NCBI GenBank assembly: GCA_030704615.1
Contig: CM060733.1
Coordinates: 19,406,001 to 19,470,000 of the forward strand
Length of the DNA stretch: 64,000 nt
Source: Takakia lepidozioides
Lineage: Eukaryota > Streptophyta > Takakiopsida > Takakiales > Takakiaceae
Direction of reading: 5' to 3'
The translations under genes were made by a program, and so were the position numbers. Positions 39,801-51,690 of the stretch are shown here, piece after piece. The notes below the pieces were generated by a model. The model was not told the origin of the DNA and ran no database searches. It was given only the letters and a program-made list of their open reading frames with translations. How positions within the stretch are numbered: position 1 is the first letter of the stretch; the number at the start of each line of letters is the position of its first letter.

Positions 39801-40740
39801 GATATATTGTTGAGAGACTCATCCGAAAGAGGTTTAGCAGCTTTACTAGCATGTGGAATTTCGATGATCACACAGATTATTGCATATTGGCACTATGTCA
39901 GCCTACATTACTTCTGCCTATGTATTAAAATATCTGCATCACATCTGATCTGTGTAGACTTTGGAAGACGATGCATGATTAGCTGATCATTTGACCTACC
40001 AGTTACTGAGGGGTAAGAGCCCTCACCTACGACCTTGCAACCTTTTGTTAGTAGCTCTTCGATCTTGACCTGCATTACAGGCATTAGACACAGCGTGCAC
40101 TCTCATGTCAGAAAAAAAGGGGAAATTGAGAAGATGCAGCATCTGTGCTTTCTTGCCAGTTTTGAACCAAAATTGTAGGTGCACTCAATTTGAGACGGGA
40201 GACCGTAACCTTCTTCCTTAGCCTTCCTCTATGAATGAAAAATATGTCGAAGTAACTTGGTTTGTCACAGATGGTGAAGGGGCCAAAGAGTTTATGTGAG
40301 AGAGGTCACCCTCTGACACCATAGAGGATGTTATAATCCATGGAAGTTGATCATGAAAGTTGATCCACTTACTATCTTCATCTGCCTCTTGTACATTAAG
40401 ATTCGAGAAACAGACGGCCAACACAATTAGGCACGCCTGAAAATAAATAGCCAGAGGGCAGCCACAAACGCAAAAGCGCACTAGGAAATGAACCATAATT
40501 TGTAATTCCTGCTTCTGCTGGGAGGTGGTAGGGGACACGCACTTTTTGATTGCACGCAAGGACATGAAAATCAGTGTCTGAGTTCTCGGATGGATTCAAG
40601 CACGGGAAAACCTCTGCTCCATTATGAGTGAGTGCATCCTGTAGAGCGGGATACTGTTCTTCTGGCACGTAGTTGCGTGAGAGGAACACTCGTAGCCCTC
40701 GAAAGGGGAATCTGACTGGTTCATTCCTTCTCATCTCCAT
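30809..40740 (-). CDS. MEI1: Multi-BRCT protein, plant MEI1 (MEIOSIS DEFECTIVE 1, TopBP1-like)
   Basis: Nuclear phosphopeptide-binding BRCT scaffold. In Arabidopsis the family member is needed for meiotic DNA repair. Sixteen exons were traced: 40740-40543 (MEMRRNEPVRFPFRGLRVFL, start), 40069-40027, ~39870-39755, 39082-38975 (VDFVIAKSVLAGKYK), 38628-38484 (HRWLRKCASEHRLVP, PPFTGICICVTG), 37929-~37815 (GCTHLIAD), 37538-37461 (QQWFWQSVDAK), 37234-~36845 (LSGCRIYLTGFEAAEMR), 36605-36463 (STWLVDCSHKRREV), 36251-35539 (Ser-rich linker, then HVFGFSGTFPSDK), 35196-35035 (ISSHWITQCLE), 34841-34560 (GFQGLKLCVSQYDRRLL, VEWLYACIAQ), 34400-34220, 33336-32725, 31297-31201 and 30994-30809 (RIMEKVRTRSS, stop). 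Several BRCT Trp-x-x-x-Cys motifs are visible. Phase fits at most junctions. The starts or ends of exons 3, 6 and 8 are unresolved, and a missing exon is implied between 32725 and 31297. Confidence 0.88.
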
Positions 40741-42838
40741 GATACGTCCAGTGTTCCAGCTCAGATTACCCTCCGTGTTCCCTCATTTATCACGTTCTCT
40801 TTCTCTCCATAATACTCCCACCTTCAAGATGTCCCTCGCTCCTTTCTCACAGCTCAAATTGAGTAGGATGTCCTCTCTTCCTCCTTTTGTAACCTACATC
40901 AGAGCACCGAAGCCACAAATCAACTCAAACTCGGATCCTCTGACTTCTTCTGGATTTCCCGCCTGCCTAGATCCGTGAGAACCTTGCTTTGGTAATGTGA
41001 GCTGAACCTCTCCCTCTCTCCCCTCTCATTGTCCGCCACAGTGTCATCAGGCAGTGCGCCCCCCGCACAGATGAGAGAAACGAAACGAAACGAAATGGTA
41101 CTTGAGAGAGAGTGAGAGCGGGTTCCGTTGCCGACGGCCGACTTTTGAATATTTTCCTTTCTGGGGAAAAGAAAACAGTCCTTTGAGACTTTTTACTTGG
41201 GAGCCAATGGACCTGTTCTCCACCTTTTCGAAAACTTCTTGAACTGTAGTTTTCTCGTTCATGTGGTGATTGCTAGGGATCCCACTTTTCTTGCTCTCTA
41301 TCTTCCTTTGTCCCCTAGGCTTTGAGCTTAAAGTGGACATTACGGAAAAAGACCTTTCCTTCAGTGCTTGACCTACTTGGCTCAGAGTATTTGCCTAACC
41401 AAAATGTGTCTTTCTCAAGAATCACAGAACAGGCCAAGACCAGCTTCAATCCTTCCACCAGTTGCTTGCGAGGTCAACTTGCAGCAAGTTACTAAATGAG
41501 TTCTCCTGTGTGAATGCTGGAGTTTTCCAAATCATTGATGAAGATGAAGTAAGCCATTTAAACGAATGATGTGAAATTGCCAATAATACAACAGCATTGT
41601 GGTTTCTTCTGTGGCAACTTAGGCTGCGTTCTCCACTCTTCTAGAAGAGCCCGGATGACCAGCTAAGGCCATCAAATGACTGCTCACTTCCATTCTTCCA
41701 ATCATAATTGCTGCCTGTTGTACTTATGGGGTCAGTTTCTCAGGGAGGGCATGCACTCTGGCATACATTTGCATGGGACCGATGTTCAGCAAGCAGACTG
41801 CACGCATGAAAAGAGTCTGAACACTCAAAACATGTAGTGGATTACTACATCTTCCCCTTTTATTGCCACTTTTCCTGGTCGCTCTCCCACAAACTGATTT
41901 AAGTTGGAATCACAGAAGGAGCTGTGGCATGAATTGCCCTAAAAGGAGTACAATAGACAATGTGTCCCTAGTCGAACATTAACATAAACCTGCCAAAACT
42001 AAGAGGTTGCATGGCCCACTTGAAACACATTTATGACAGTGCTTGTGCATGCAACCCCAGGAAGAGGGGCCACGCAAAAAGCCTATGAAGTAGACGCAAC
42101 AAATTCCTGTCGCACCACGTACAGCTTGATAAACATTACAAAGAATTAGTACATCTGGAACAAAACAAAATTGACCTTACCATCTCTCACTTCTTGAATT
42201 GGATGGATGCATGACCTCAGACTCACAGTCACTCCCTTTCCAAGATAACCTCAAGAGTCCTCCATGGGTTAACCTTCATTTCAAGTCAACTTCTGACATT
42301 GACAAAGAGATGCAACACCCTCCTCTTCAAATTTCTGCCCAACTTTGCAGAAGAGAAAATGGTCAAGGCCTTCATATCCGCAAGAGAAAGTAACAGGAAG
42401 ATTGGATGTCAGTTGATACTTGCTTTGGAGCTGTTAGACCTACGCTTGTTTGAATAATACACTTTTCATATTTGTCCCTGCTGCTGTATCTTTCTGCAAT
42501 GTTGATCTCATATCAGCAGTGAAGAACATATCCAGGGTCATGGGACACTGAAGAAGTAACTCACCTTCCCTGCCGCCACAGCTCTCGAAGGCCCAGAGTA
42601 TTAGTAAATCAACTTTCGTCAGTTTGCTGACAATGTCAGCAAAACACACCTCCAATCCCTCTGATCACCGAAGCTTGATAGAAAATATTGCTCCAGCCTG
42701 AGTGCAAAGCAGGAAAACCCCTCCAAGGCAATCTTTTAGCTGCTGGAAAGGAAGCCAAGCAGCACCCTGATGGCGTGTGCCCTGAAGGAACCCCGTGATA
42801 GGTGAAAGCTAATAAGTCTTCTAAAACTGGATCTGCAA
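40741..42838. other. Intergenic region upstream of MEI1-like gene; no supported gene
   Basis: Holds the presumed MEI1 promoter and the 3' flank of RHD3. A 97-codon minus-strand frame (41340-41047) is basic and low-complexity with no recognised domain. It could be a leader exon but is not supported. Confidence 0.4.
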
Positions 42839-45569
42839 CTATGTGACTTTAACCTGCTGTCGTTGCCTCAAGTCACCATTCGGATGATCAAGACCATCTG
42901 AGCTGGCACTAGATGAAGTGCCTGACACCATTTCCTGCATCTGCGCCTCCTTATGTCTAATCCTTTCTGTTATGGTACTGTTGCTGGAACCAGCTTCCAT
43001 CCCTATTCGCTGGCCTTCATCAACTAAGCGCTTCAACAAGTTCATCATTGTAGGGAGAAGCTTTGTTGATACAGAAATAAAACCGGTTAAGAATCCATGC
43101 TGGAATTCATGGGCAATGTCGAGCTGCACCCACATTGCCTTGCCAAGTAGATACAGCACAAATAGGATTGCAATGTACATAGGGTTCCGCAGAAGTGTCA
43201 TAAATTCATTGAATCCAAGTACCACCATTGCCAACATTGCCCAAGGGGGTGGCAGCCATGATTTTCCACGCCTGCTTGCTTCCTGAGCTGCAAGCGCCTG
43301 GCCGATAGTGTACTCTGTTTCTGCCTTGAATTGCCTCCAAATGTTTCGACACTGTGCTGGAGTGAGCAGCGTGTCTGTGGGTGAAATGCCCGGCCAAGTG
43401 GTGGTTGCAAGCAGATTTGTGCCTCTGGCAACGGCACCCTTGCTTTCTGATGTGGAATTGGTGGTAGTTGACGACCATTGCACAGTGTCTTGAGATTCTC
43501 CTAGCAATGACAAGAGAGCTGATTCAATCCCGTCATTTCCAGAACTGTTTGGGTCCACCCTCAGAGCTGCCAAAACTGCCAGCAGTTTTACAGCAGCATC
43601 GCGTGCATCTCTAGTAATGGCACGGACATCATGTTCCTCCCCCCAAACCCTAGGCATGGAGTCTTCGTCATGTCCGAAAACATTGTTGAACCGATCCTTC
43701 ATTCTGATTATAACCTGCCCAGCCTCCTCCCGAGCCTTCTTCTCCACAAGGTTCCTAGCAAACACAGAAAGGGCCACCAGCATGTGTGCCTCCTCTTCCT
43801 CAGTGGGCTCAAACCCAGCCATTGCATCTGAAAGCCCTGAGGTCGCAACTTCGACCTCATGTTTCAACAACTTTCCAATTTCTGGCCAAGTGTTTGGAGA
43901 TGCTGCATCCAAAAGGGAGGCAGCTGGCTCTACAACTGCAATTTGCACTTTCTTCTCAAATTCAGATGTCAGTTCCAAGAGCTTTACAGTACGCACAGCC
44001 TGAGCGTGTGCATCAATGTCCCGTCGCAGCTTCTCTCTGCTCTTGGACGTGTCCCATGAGGCGTGTACCACTTGTGCATCTACAGGAAAGTTGCACAATT
44101 GTTTCTATCACTTCCTTCCTTGCATCAAGATAAGGAACCATAGCAAATATCTATGTCTGCATATCTAAGCCAGTTTTACATCCAAATTTCCTGCAGATAA
44201 ACCTAAACACACAGAGGTATCATTCATCACTACAACAGCACCACAATCCTCCATCAGTTGAGCTCTATGAAACATCATAGCCATGTCAGGTTCTCCAAAA
44301 TCTACCTGCACAGCAGCCGTCAAAATCAGCGATGGAGATCTCGGTGCATCGACGCACCACATCTGCAAAGCCGCCTTCCGGAGCTGGAGATTCGAGCGCC
44401 ATGTCCAAGTCGTGTTTGAATGTGCTTAAGGCCTTCACACGATGATGTCCCAACGCTGTTTGGTATGATGGGTATATCACATCGAGTGCTCGTGCCACCA
44501 AGAATATCCGTTTTGCTGATCTCACACCTTCCTCAAAAAATGCGGCCTCTGCATCATACTCCGATAGACGGGCCTCCAAAAGCGCACTTACTTTCTTCCC
44601 AAACCCTGAAATTCCACCCTCCCTGGCACTCGCCTCAAGCTTCAGCCAATCCTGGTCAGACACCAGGTCCTGGAGCTTCTCATGTGCAATTTCTTCGCAC
44701 CTCACCGTTGCCACCATGACCTTGTGGGCTGGCAAATCCAGATCCTTGTTTTCCTTTATGATCTTCCAAATATGCTGTGTGCTGAGGGGAAAACCTGTAC
44801 CTGGGATGACTGCTCTTCGATCTCCAGCCAATCCGCCTGGAGCGACCGAGTTATGAAATCTTTTTCGGAGCTCCGCCACTTGCTCCTTGAACTGTTCCTC
44901 TTTCTCCTCAAAATTCGCAAGCGCAGTTACTTGTACATTGAAAAACTCACTAAGAGGAGTGTATTGAAACTGGGCGGGCTTGGGCACAGCTTCCCAAATC
45001 TTCTGTATGTCCTCGCGAAGAATTGGCTCCAAGGTCTCCAGTGGTGTGCGCGTCTTATCCCGGATGACAAACAGTAACGTAGCCTTCCGGGGTGTGAAAA
45101 GGCGCATCATCACCTGGAAAACAGTCTTGAGAAGGGGTTTGTTGGCCGCGTGCTCGCGGCCGATATCATGACACCACATGTTGATCAACACGATGTCGGA
45201 CACCGCCAATGCAAACAGCGAGCTCTGCTTTTCAAACGCCGTGTCGTCCTCCCCTCTCTCACGCCCGTCAGTGCCTTCCAAATCCATGACCAGCGTGCAG
45301 GGATCCAAGCCCTCCGCCCGCGCCATCCACACTCCCTGCGTCGTCTGCGTCCTACCTTTGAACGCATCCATCTCCACAAACTTGGTTTTGAACAGATGAT
45401 TCATCAGTGTGCTCTTGCCACTACTCTGCGGTCCCATGATCGCCACCACCGCGTATGACAGCCCGCACTCCGCAAGCTTCACACTCCTACAGAATGCCTC
45501 CAACCCCCCCTCGTTGAACGCTCCCCGCCCGTCGATCAGCTGTACTGCCGGCGTCCCCGGCTGCGCCAT
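42839..45569 (-). CDS. RHD3: RHD3/Sey1p-type dynamin-like GTPase (atlastin functional homologue)
   Basis: ER membrane GTPase that fuses tubules into the three-way-junction network. The start [10 protein letters not shown] at 45569 is chosen because upstream codons are not family-like and family members start shortly before the GTPase. Two coding exons, 45569-44306 and 44079-42839, join in phase (GCCA|DAQVV) to give 834 aa, close to the usual ~800. GTPase motifs: P-loop GPQSSGKST at 46-54, switch I TTQGVW, DLEGTDG at 96-102, RD motif VIRDKT near 168-173. A helical middle domain follows, then a hydrophobic hairpin ([14 protein letters not shown] to [12 protein letters not shown], about 701-738) giving two membrane segments. 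The cytosolic tail begins with an amphipathic helix ([20 protein letters not shown]) and is Ser/Gln-rich. No frame break was seen. It is unusually intron-poor. Confidence 0.95.
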
Positions 45570-46139
45570 GGCTGCTCTCTTCAAATGTGCAGAGGGCGTG
45601 CAGCGAGCAAACACACAAGAGTAGATCGCAGACTCGCTCACACAATCGCTGCTACTCTCTCGCTGGCTCTCCCTCCCCGCCGCCTCTGGGGACCCACCTC
45701 TCGACGGGATCGCACAGCACAGATCGACGCCGTCGGCTTCGCACGCGCCAATTTGAAAGATGTTTATTGACGAGGAGTGACGCCGTCCTTTGGATGCAGG
45801 CGGCAAACACGCTGTGGAGCGATGGCGCCGTCCAACGGGCCGCACCAACACAGTACTTATTAACTGCTCTTTCTTTCTTTTCTTTCTTTCCTTCCTTCCC
45901 TGTCTCAGTTTTATTTATTTATTTTTAAATTTTATTGGGGAAATTATTACTACAACGAATATTGTACAAACGTACAGACTACAACCGACGCACGGATTTT
46001 TACTTATTTATTTTGGTTTTGAAAACAGGGGACACTGGGACAGTGACCCTGCAATTCCTAAATGACATGCCCTCAACTGTATTATTTTATGCCTTGTTTT
46101 TTGTTTTTCTTATTAGTGTCTGGGGAAGGACTAAGCCTA

Positions 46140-46465
46140 GGACTGCGGACTTTCTTGAGATGGCCAATGACATTCTTGCCAAGAAGATCATGCCATCTCC
46201 AATGTCGGAGGGTGTTATTGCCTTTATCTTTAAGAAATGGACCTGAGTAACAGTGCTTAAGAAAAAACAATTACCGTCTTATTACCCTTAAGATACCCTT
46301 GACGTTGCTTATAAAATGATTGCTAAAACCTTAGCTCGTTGCCTAACAATTGCTCCTTTCCTCTCTCGTTCCGCCTGCTGAAATTGGCTTTGCTAAGTTA
46401 GGAAAAGGATGATCCTCGACAGTGTCATCCTGGCTAATGAAGCTTTGAGTCTTGCTGCTTATTCT
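46140..46465 (+). mobile_element. LINE (non-LTR retrotransposon) reverse transcriptase fragment
   Basis: Broken frames read in the order of an L1-type RT: SEGVIAFIFKK, then NNYRLITL, IKMIAKTLARCL, AEIGFAKLGKRMILDSVI and LANEALSL, matching the G-V-I-x-L-I-P-K-K ... N-Y-R-P-I-T-L ... K-x-L-A-x-R-L ... I-x-D-N-I-x-x-x-x-E pattern. Stops and frameshifts lie between the blocks, and no upstream endonuclease or poly-A end is evident. It is a short relic. Confidence 0.75.
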
Positions 46466-46586
46466 AACCAACCCTTGGCTAACTTATGCGTGATTTAGAG
46501 AACGCCTGAGACCTGAGCAGAAAGAGATGGGTAAATTTTTGGAAAAATGAGAATTTCAAAATTCGGACCGCATGTTAGGTGCGGAC

Positions 46587-47368
46587 CAGTGTTGGGCGGT
46601 TCTTGCATTTGTGAAGGAACCTTCGGTTCCGGTTCCACAATTATTTCAAGAGACGGTTCCGGGTTTTTTTTATTGAGCCGGTTCCGGTCCGGTTCCGGAT
46701 CCAACTTTTAAACATGGGGGCGGTTCCGGTTACCGGTTCTGATAAAAACCATCGGTTCCGGTTAGGTTCTGGTTCTATTTTAAAAATATATTTGTTTAAT
46801 TTAATTAGATTTAAAATATTTTCTCAGTCCGGTAGATTAAATAGCAGTGTATTCACATATTTGAACTAAAATCCAACGATTTTGTTAGTTTTCACTAACA
46901 CAAAAAAACAAACAAAAATACTCTAAATAAACTGGTAGAAGAAAATGGGTAAAATTTTATGGGTTGAAAGTACTATTCTACCTGGCAAGTATTGGCATCT
47001 TCAAACATTTTATTAATGAACTTAGCTAGGATATCATGGAGCTGGAGATTGAACCCAAGATCTCATGGTGCTGAAGCATTGAACATAGAATCTCATGGCC
47101 TTCAAGCATTGAACCCAGGATCTCAGGAGCTTGAGAGTTTTGCCCTGGGCCACCAGCCCCACCAAGGGGTCAAGAACCGGAACCTGTTTTTATCCCCATG
47201 CGCCCTGGTTCTCCTAGCAGGAACTGCCGGTTCGGTTCTGCGCCGATCCCCATTGGCAGGTTCCAGTTCTGGGTCAGGTTCTGTACGAATGGGCCCGGTT
47301 CCGGTCCAGTTCCGGTTAACCTGAACCGGCGGTTAACCTGGGTCCCGACGGGTAACCGCCCATCACTG
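46587..47368. mobile_element. Non-autonomous hAT-like element with 8-bp target-site duplication
   Basis: The left end is CAGTGTTGGGCGGTT; the right end, reversed, is CAGTGATGGGCGGTT (one mismatch in 15). Both are flanked by GTGCGGAC at 46579-46586 and 47369-47376, an exact 8-bp duplication as expected for hAT transposition. Inside, many ggttccggttcc repeats cluster near both ends, resembling subterminal transposase-binding repeats. No transposase frame is present. Glu/Pro-rich frames over it are artefacts of these repeats. Confidence 0.88.
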
Positions 47369-47376
47369 GTGCGGAC

Positions 47377-47800
47377 CAGTGTTGTGCGGGTCTTCAGATT
47401 TGACCCCAGGTACCCGGCGGGTTAGGCCCGGACCCGGACCCGTGCTATCACCAAAAACCCTGACCCAGATTCATTTCAGAAAGGAGCCGGGACCTGGATC
47501 CGGACCCGCCTGCCAAGTCAGAACCCGCTACCTACGGGCCAGTATAGCGGGTCACGGTCCAGGTTTTAATTTTAATAGACAAATAATAAATATATATAGA
47601 AACTGTTGTTAAGAAATTAGAATTTGATATTTATCTGATATTTATTGATTTAAATGTGACAAAAAAACATTTCTAATTAATCTCATTTTTCTAATATATT
47701 TAATCAATTAAATAGTACCCAGATCCGAACCGTGAACCTGTTAATTTTTTCCAGCAACTACCCACACCCGGACCCGACTCCATGTTCAAAAACCCGGACT
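47377..47800. mobile_element. Partial second hAT-like element abutting the first
   Basis: Begins CAGTGTTGTGCGGGTCTT directly after the target duplication of the neighbouring element and carries analogous (cccgga)n-type repeats to about 47800. No matching right terminal repeat or duplication was found, so it is truncated or too diverged. The right limit is approximate. Confidence 0.5.
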
Positions 47801-48394
47801 AGGCTCCAAAACATACACTCCAAAATTTGAAAAGTCTATGGTGTTAAAAAATTTCATATTTGGGTAGAACTCTTCGATGACAATATAAAGGTTCTCATTA
47901 TCTACAAGTTCTTATAACTAGATGGACAAATGTCATGTAGAATTGGGGACCTACGAATTAACTATTTTTTCAAATTATGGAATAATATTTATAATAAAAA
48001 AAATCTCAAATATTTAGGATGGACCCTTTTATTAAAAATATTAGGCATATCATTATCTATCAATATAAATATATATTTGAACAAAAAACATAAATTAAAA
48101 TTTTGTCTATGGACTTTCATGAAGGTCAAATCTGCCGTTTTTGAGTCACTTTTTCCTACAATCGCCCACTACAAACTTCCATAAGTTGGAGCCTCAAAAC
48201 TAAGCTGCAAAGTGGAATCGTATATGAAGACAACTAGGAAGTACCTTTGTAGCCAACCCTCCCAAGTACCTTGCAAACTCAGGAAAATGCCTTGATCAGC
48301 CTACTTTTATTCACTGCTTAGGAATAACAACCTACAATATAGATACATAACAACATTTCTCTTTTTGGGCTGCTAGGCTTGCATTCAAATGTAG
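47801..48394. other. No gene recognised
   Basis: AT-rich sequence between transposon and PPR relics. Confidence 0.4.
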
Positions 48395-48515
48395 ATGAAT
48401 GAGACCCAACCCAGCTTCACCCCTTCTTGCATCATTTGTTCATAAGTCTTCAATTTAGCCTCCATCCTGCATTCATGCTAGGCATATCCTACAATCAGCT
48501 CGTTCCTGACGTAAT
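48395..48515 (-). pseudogene. PPR repeat fragment
   Basis: The minus strand reads NELIVGYA, stop, then TYEQMMQEGVK, the same module as in the 26-28 kb PPR pseudogene. About one repeat long and isolated. Confidence 0.65.
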
Positions 48516-48929
48516 GAAACCTTTAACATCATGTCCCTCTGCAGCGGTCTGTCTCTATTTTACTATCTTCATATTAATGTAACAAAGCGGGATTTAAGGG
48601 ACAAGATTACCTATGATTCATGATGGATCAATAGCTACAAGAAATCTGCATGGGTAGATGGTCAACTGGAAGCGGAAGCGGCAGTAGCACAGTTCATAAA
48701 CAATCGGGCACTTCGACCAATACCATAGCTTGCAACGGTGGGACAGCAGCTTTCTTCATGTAGTATGTGAGGGAGCTTGACCAAGCCTTGGTATGATCTG
48801 ATTGTGTGGATTGGAGAGTACCCCAAGTTTTGAGTAAAGTCAGAAACTTGCAAATGCGATGCAAAATTGCTTCTATTGTTTGTAGCCGAGGTTGTGGCAA
48901 GCCATGAAAGTATAGTCCCTGCAAGGTAC

Positions 48930-49230
48930 TTTATAATGCATATGCAAGCCTGATAGCTTTTAAAAAGGGCAAAGAGGTCCATGGTGACATCATCAAAGCT
49001 GAAATTGCACCAGATGTCATTCAAAACATTGCCCTGTTGAAAATGTATGCCAAATGCGGGTGCAACAATGATGCAAAGGGAGTGTTTGACAATGTGGGTG
49101 AATGAGATGCGGTGTTTTGGAGTGCCATGGTTGCAAGATATGTGTAGCATGGGCCAAGGCTTTGGAAACCTAGCTATGAGTAAATGATGCGGGAAAGGGT
49201 GAAGCAATGTCTCTTCTAGCACTTCAAGGC
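48930..49230 (+). pseudogene. PPR repeat fragment
   Basis: The plus strand reads KKGKEVHGDIIKAEIAPDVI, MYAKCG, DAKGVFDNVGE, stop, WSAMVARYV, stop, MMRERVK. This is about two PPR modules with in-frame stops. Confidence 0.8.
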
Positions 49231-49384
49231 ATGTGAGGCTGTACCCTTCCCCTTTGTATTCCTTCCTTATTCTTTGGCTTCTCTTCTATTAATCTAGTTT
49301 TGTGAATTCATGTATTCGCACTTCGCACCTTCTCTCTCTTTCTTCCTTTCTCTCATGCTCGCGACCTTATCTGGTGTTTGAAGC

Positions 49385-49991
49385 TGTCAAGGACGAGAAC
49401 ATGACTGAACACAAACAAGAGATAAAACTAGAGCTACAAGGCTAGACAAGAAGTCAAGGTCGGCATGGCCGAATGCACGATGAGTAAATAGGAATCAAGA
49501 CGATCTTTATAACAATGAACAAGAATAAAGATATTGGAACACGACTTGAATACTGGAATGCTGGAAACTGGACTAGAGTACCAGATACTGGAAACTGGAC
49601 TAGTGTACTAGGAACTGGAAACAAGAGTAGCTTGAACTGGTGTTGGCGAGACTGAAGAGTGTCCAGTCTCGCCTCCTATATATACTGGCTACTAAGAAGC
49701 TTCCCTAAGAAGCTTCCCCTATGGAGGTTGCTTGCTGGAGAAGTTTCCAAGATTAAACAAATGTTTCTTGATGGAGAAGCTTCTTTAAACAAATGAGGTA
49801 TTTTGATGGAGAAGTTTCCTCCAAATGAAGCTTCTTGAGTAGTTTCTCAAATTGGTAATTTGGTAAACTCCGGGTAACTTGGTAAGTAATGATAAATCAT
49901 GGTAGATCATGGTAAATCACGATAAGTCATGGTAACTTGGTAACTTCTGGTATTTACTCTTGGTAAGTTCTTCTGGGCTATGTCCATGACA
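49385..49991 (-). repeat. LTR A of Ty3/gypsy element X
   Basis: 607 bp bounded by TGTCA...TGACA. Related to the LTRs at 58606-59149 (same orientation) and 56597-57247 (inverted). On the minus strand it is preceded by a polypurine tract (complement of 49992-50008), as expected of a 3' LTR. Confidence 0.88.
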
Positions 49992-50008
49992 TCACCCCCT
50001 CCTCTAGC
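49992..50008 (-). other. Polypurine tract next to LTR A
   Basis: The minus strand reads GCTAGAGGAGGGGGTGA immediately 5' of the LTR start TGTCATGG, the site of plus-strand priming in LTR retrotransposons. Confidence 0.7.
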
Positions 50009-50049
50009 GCCGAGTTCCTCGAGGAGCGGTAAAATTTTGGACTTGCTTA

Positions 50050-51690
50050 GAGTTGGAGAAAATCCCAAATCTGACGAATGGTACTTGCCAAGTATTCGGC
50101 TCTTCGTTCTTGACTCAAATGATTTATAGGTCCCTGCAACCATCGATAGTGTCCAACACCTTGAACTTGGGACCTCGAACACCGCCAAAGTATCTTGCCA
50201 CCTAAGTTGTTTTGGGGACAACTTGGGCTGCGTGGCAAAATACTTCACCGTGACATTGTCCGTGAACACCTTCACTGGGTTGGAACCAACATAGTGGCGC
50301 CAAAGCTCAAGACAATGCACCACCGCCTTCATCTCTTTCTCGTGCGTCGGCCACCGTCGCTCCACTTCATTCAGTTTCTTACTTTCGTAAGCCACTGGAC
50401 GTCCATCTTGCATCAGTACACCCCCAATCGCGAAGTCCGACACATCTGTATGTATCTCGAACGGACGATCGAACTCCGGGATTTCCAAGACTGGAGCTTC
50501 CGCCATCCGCTGCTTTAATTCAGCAAAAGCTTGGCCACAAAAGGTGTTCCATGCCCAGACTTTAGATTTACACAGAAGGTCTGACAGCGGCCCCGCAATC
50601 TTGGCGAAATTTCTCACATACTTCCGGTAATAGGATGCGAGTCCTAGGAATGATCGCACTCCCGGGACCGAAGTCGGAGGCTCCCAGTCCAAGATCGCCC
50701 TCATCTTTCTGTCATCCATTTTGATCCCATCCTGTGTAATCACATGCCCCAGGAACTCCACTTTTGTGACCCCGAATTCGCACTTTGAAGCTTTGGCATA
50801 CAGCTTCTCTTCTCGCAATTTTTGGAACACCCTTTTCAGGTGCTCCAGGTGCTCCTCCTTTGTTTTCGAGTACACCAAGATGTCGTCGATGTACACGATC
50901 ACAAAGTCATCCAACCACTCCTGGAAAAGGCTGTTCATCAGCGTGCTAAATGTTGCTGGTGCATTGGTGAGCCCAAAAGGCATCACCAAGAACTCATATG
51001 AACCATACCTTGTCCTGCACGCGGTCTTCTCCTCATCTCCTTCCGCCACCCGAATTTGGTGATAGCCGGAGCGCAAGTCGATCCAGTTGAAATACTTCGC
51101 TCCTGCCAACCCATCGAAGAGGTCGTCGATCCTTGGCAAAGGGTACCGGTTTTTAATAGTCACCTTATTCAGAGCCCTGTAATTGACACACATCCGCAGC
51201 GTCCCATCCTTCTTGTCTGCAAATAGCACCGGGGCTCCGTAAGGTGACTTACTCGGCCGGATGTACCCCTTTGACATTAGATCCTTGAGCTGAGTCTTCA
51301 GCTCGACCAACTCCCTGTGGCTCAACCGGCAGGGTGCCTTGGCAAGCGGTTCCGATCCCGGTATCACCTCAATCTTGTGGTCAACTCCTCTTCGCGGAGG
51401 CAAGCCGCTTGGTAAATCCTCCGGCATCACATCCTGGTATTTCTCCAAGATCCCCTTGATCCAATCTGGGCTCGGCTCCCCATCGCCTTCTCCCTTCACT
51501 TCTCTAATATAAAGCAAAAACTGGGGCTCGTGTGCCTCCTCCACGTCCCACTCCCTTGCTGACAAAAGGTTTATTCGCCCTCCCACGGATTTGGGCGTTT
51601 CCGACACTCTTAAAACCTCGCCACCATTCCCACATGACAGCGTGACCACTCTCTTGCGGCCATCTATGACCGCTCCGGATTTAAGGTCAT
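50050..51690 (-). pseudogene. Element Y pol: reverse transcriptase and RNase H (Ty3/gypsy), no integrase
   Basis: One long frame encodes RT ([27 protein letters not shown], the catalytic YIDD near 50885, VEFLGHVI) and RNase H ([39 protein letters not shown]). It passes the RNase H end ([10 protein letters not shown]), then runs into unrelated codons and the polypurine tract. Integrase is absent. A 1-2 nt shift near 51685 separates it from protease: GMT and then [15 protein letters not shown] lie in different frames. Confidence 0.9.

Noticed and set aside
41047-41340. 97-codon minus-strand frame between RHD3 and MEI1
   Set aside because: Basic, low-complexity sequence with no recognised domain or splice partner; could be leader sequence only.
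46495-47425. Glu/Pro-rich frames over ggttccgg repeats
   Set aside because: Compositional artefacts of hAT-like subterminal repeats.
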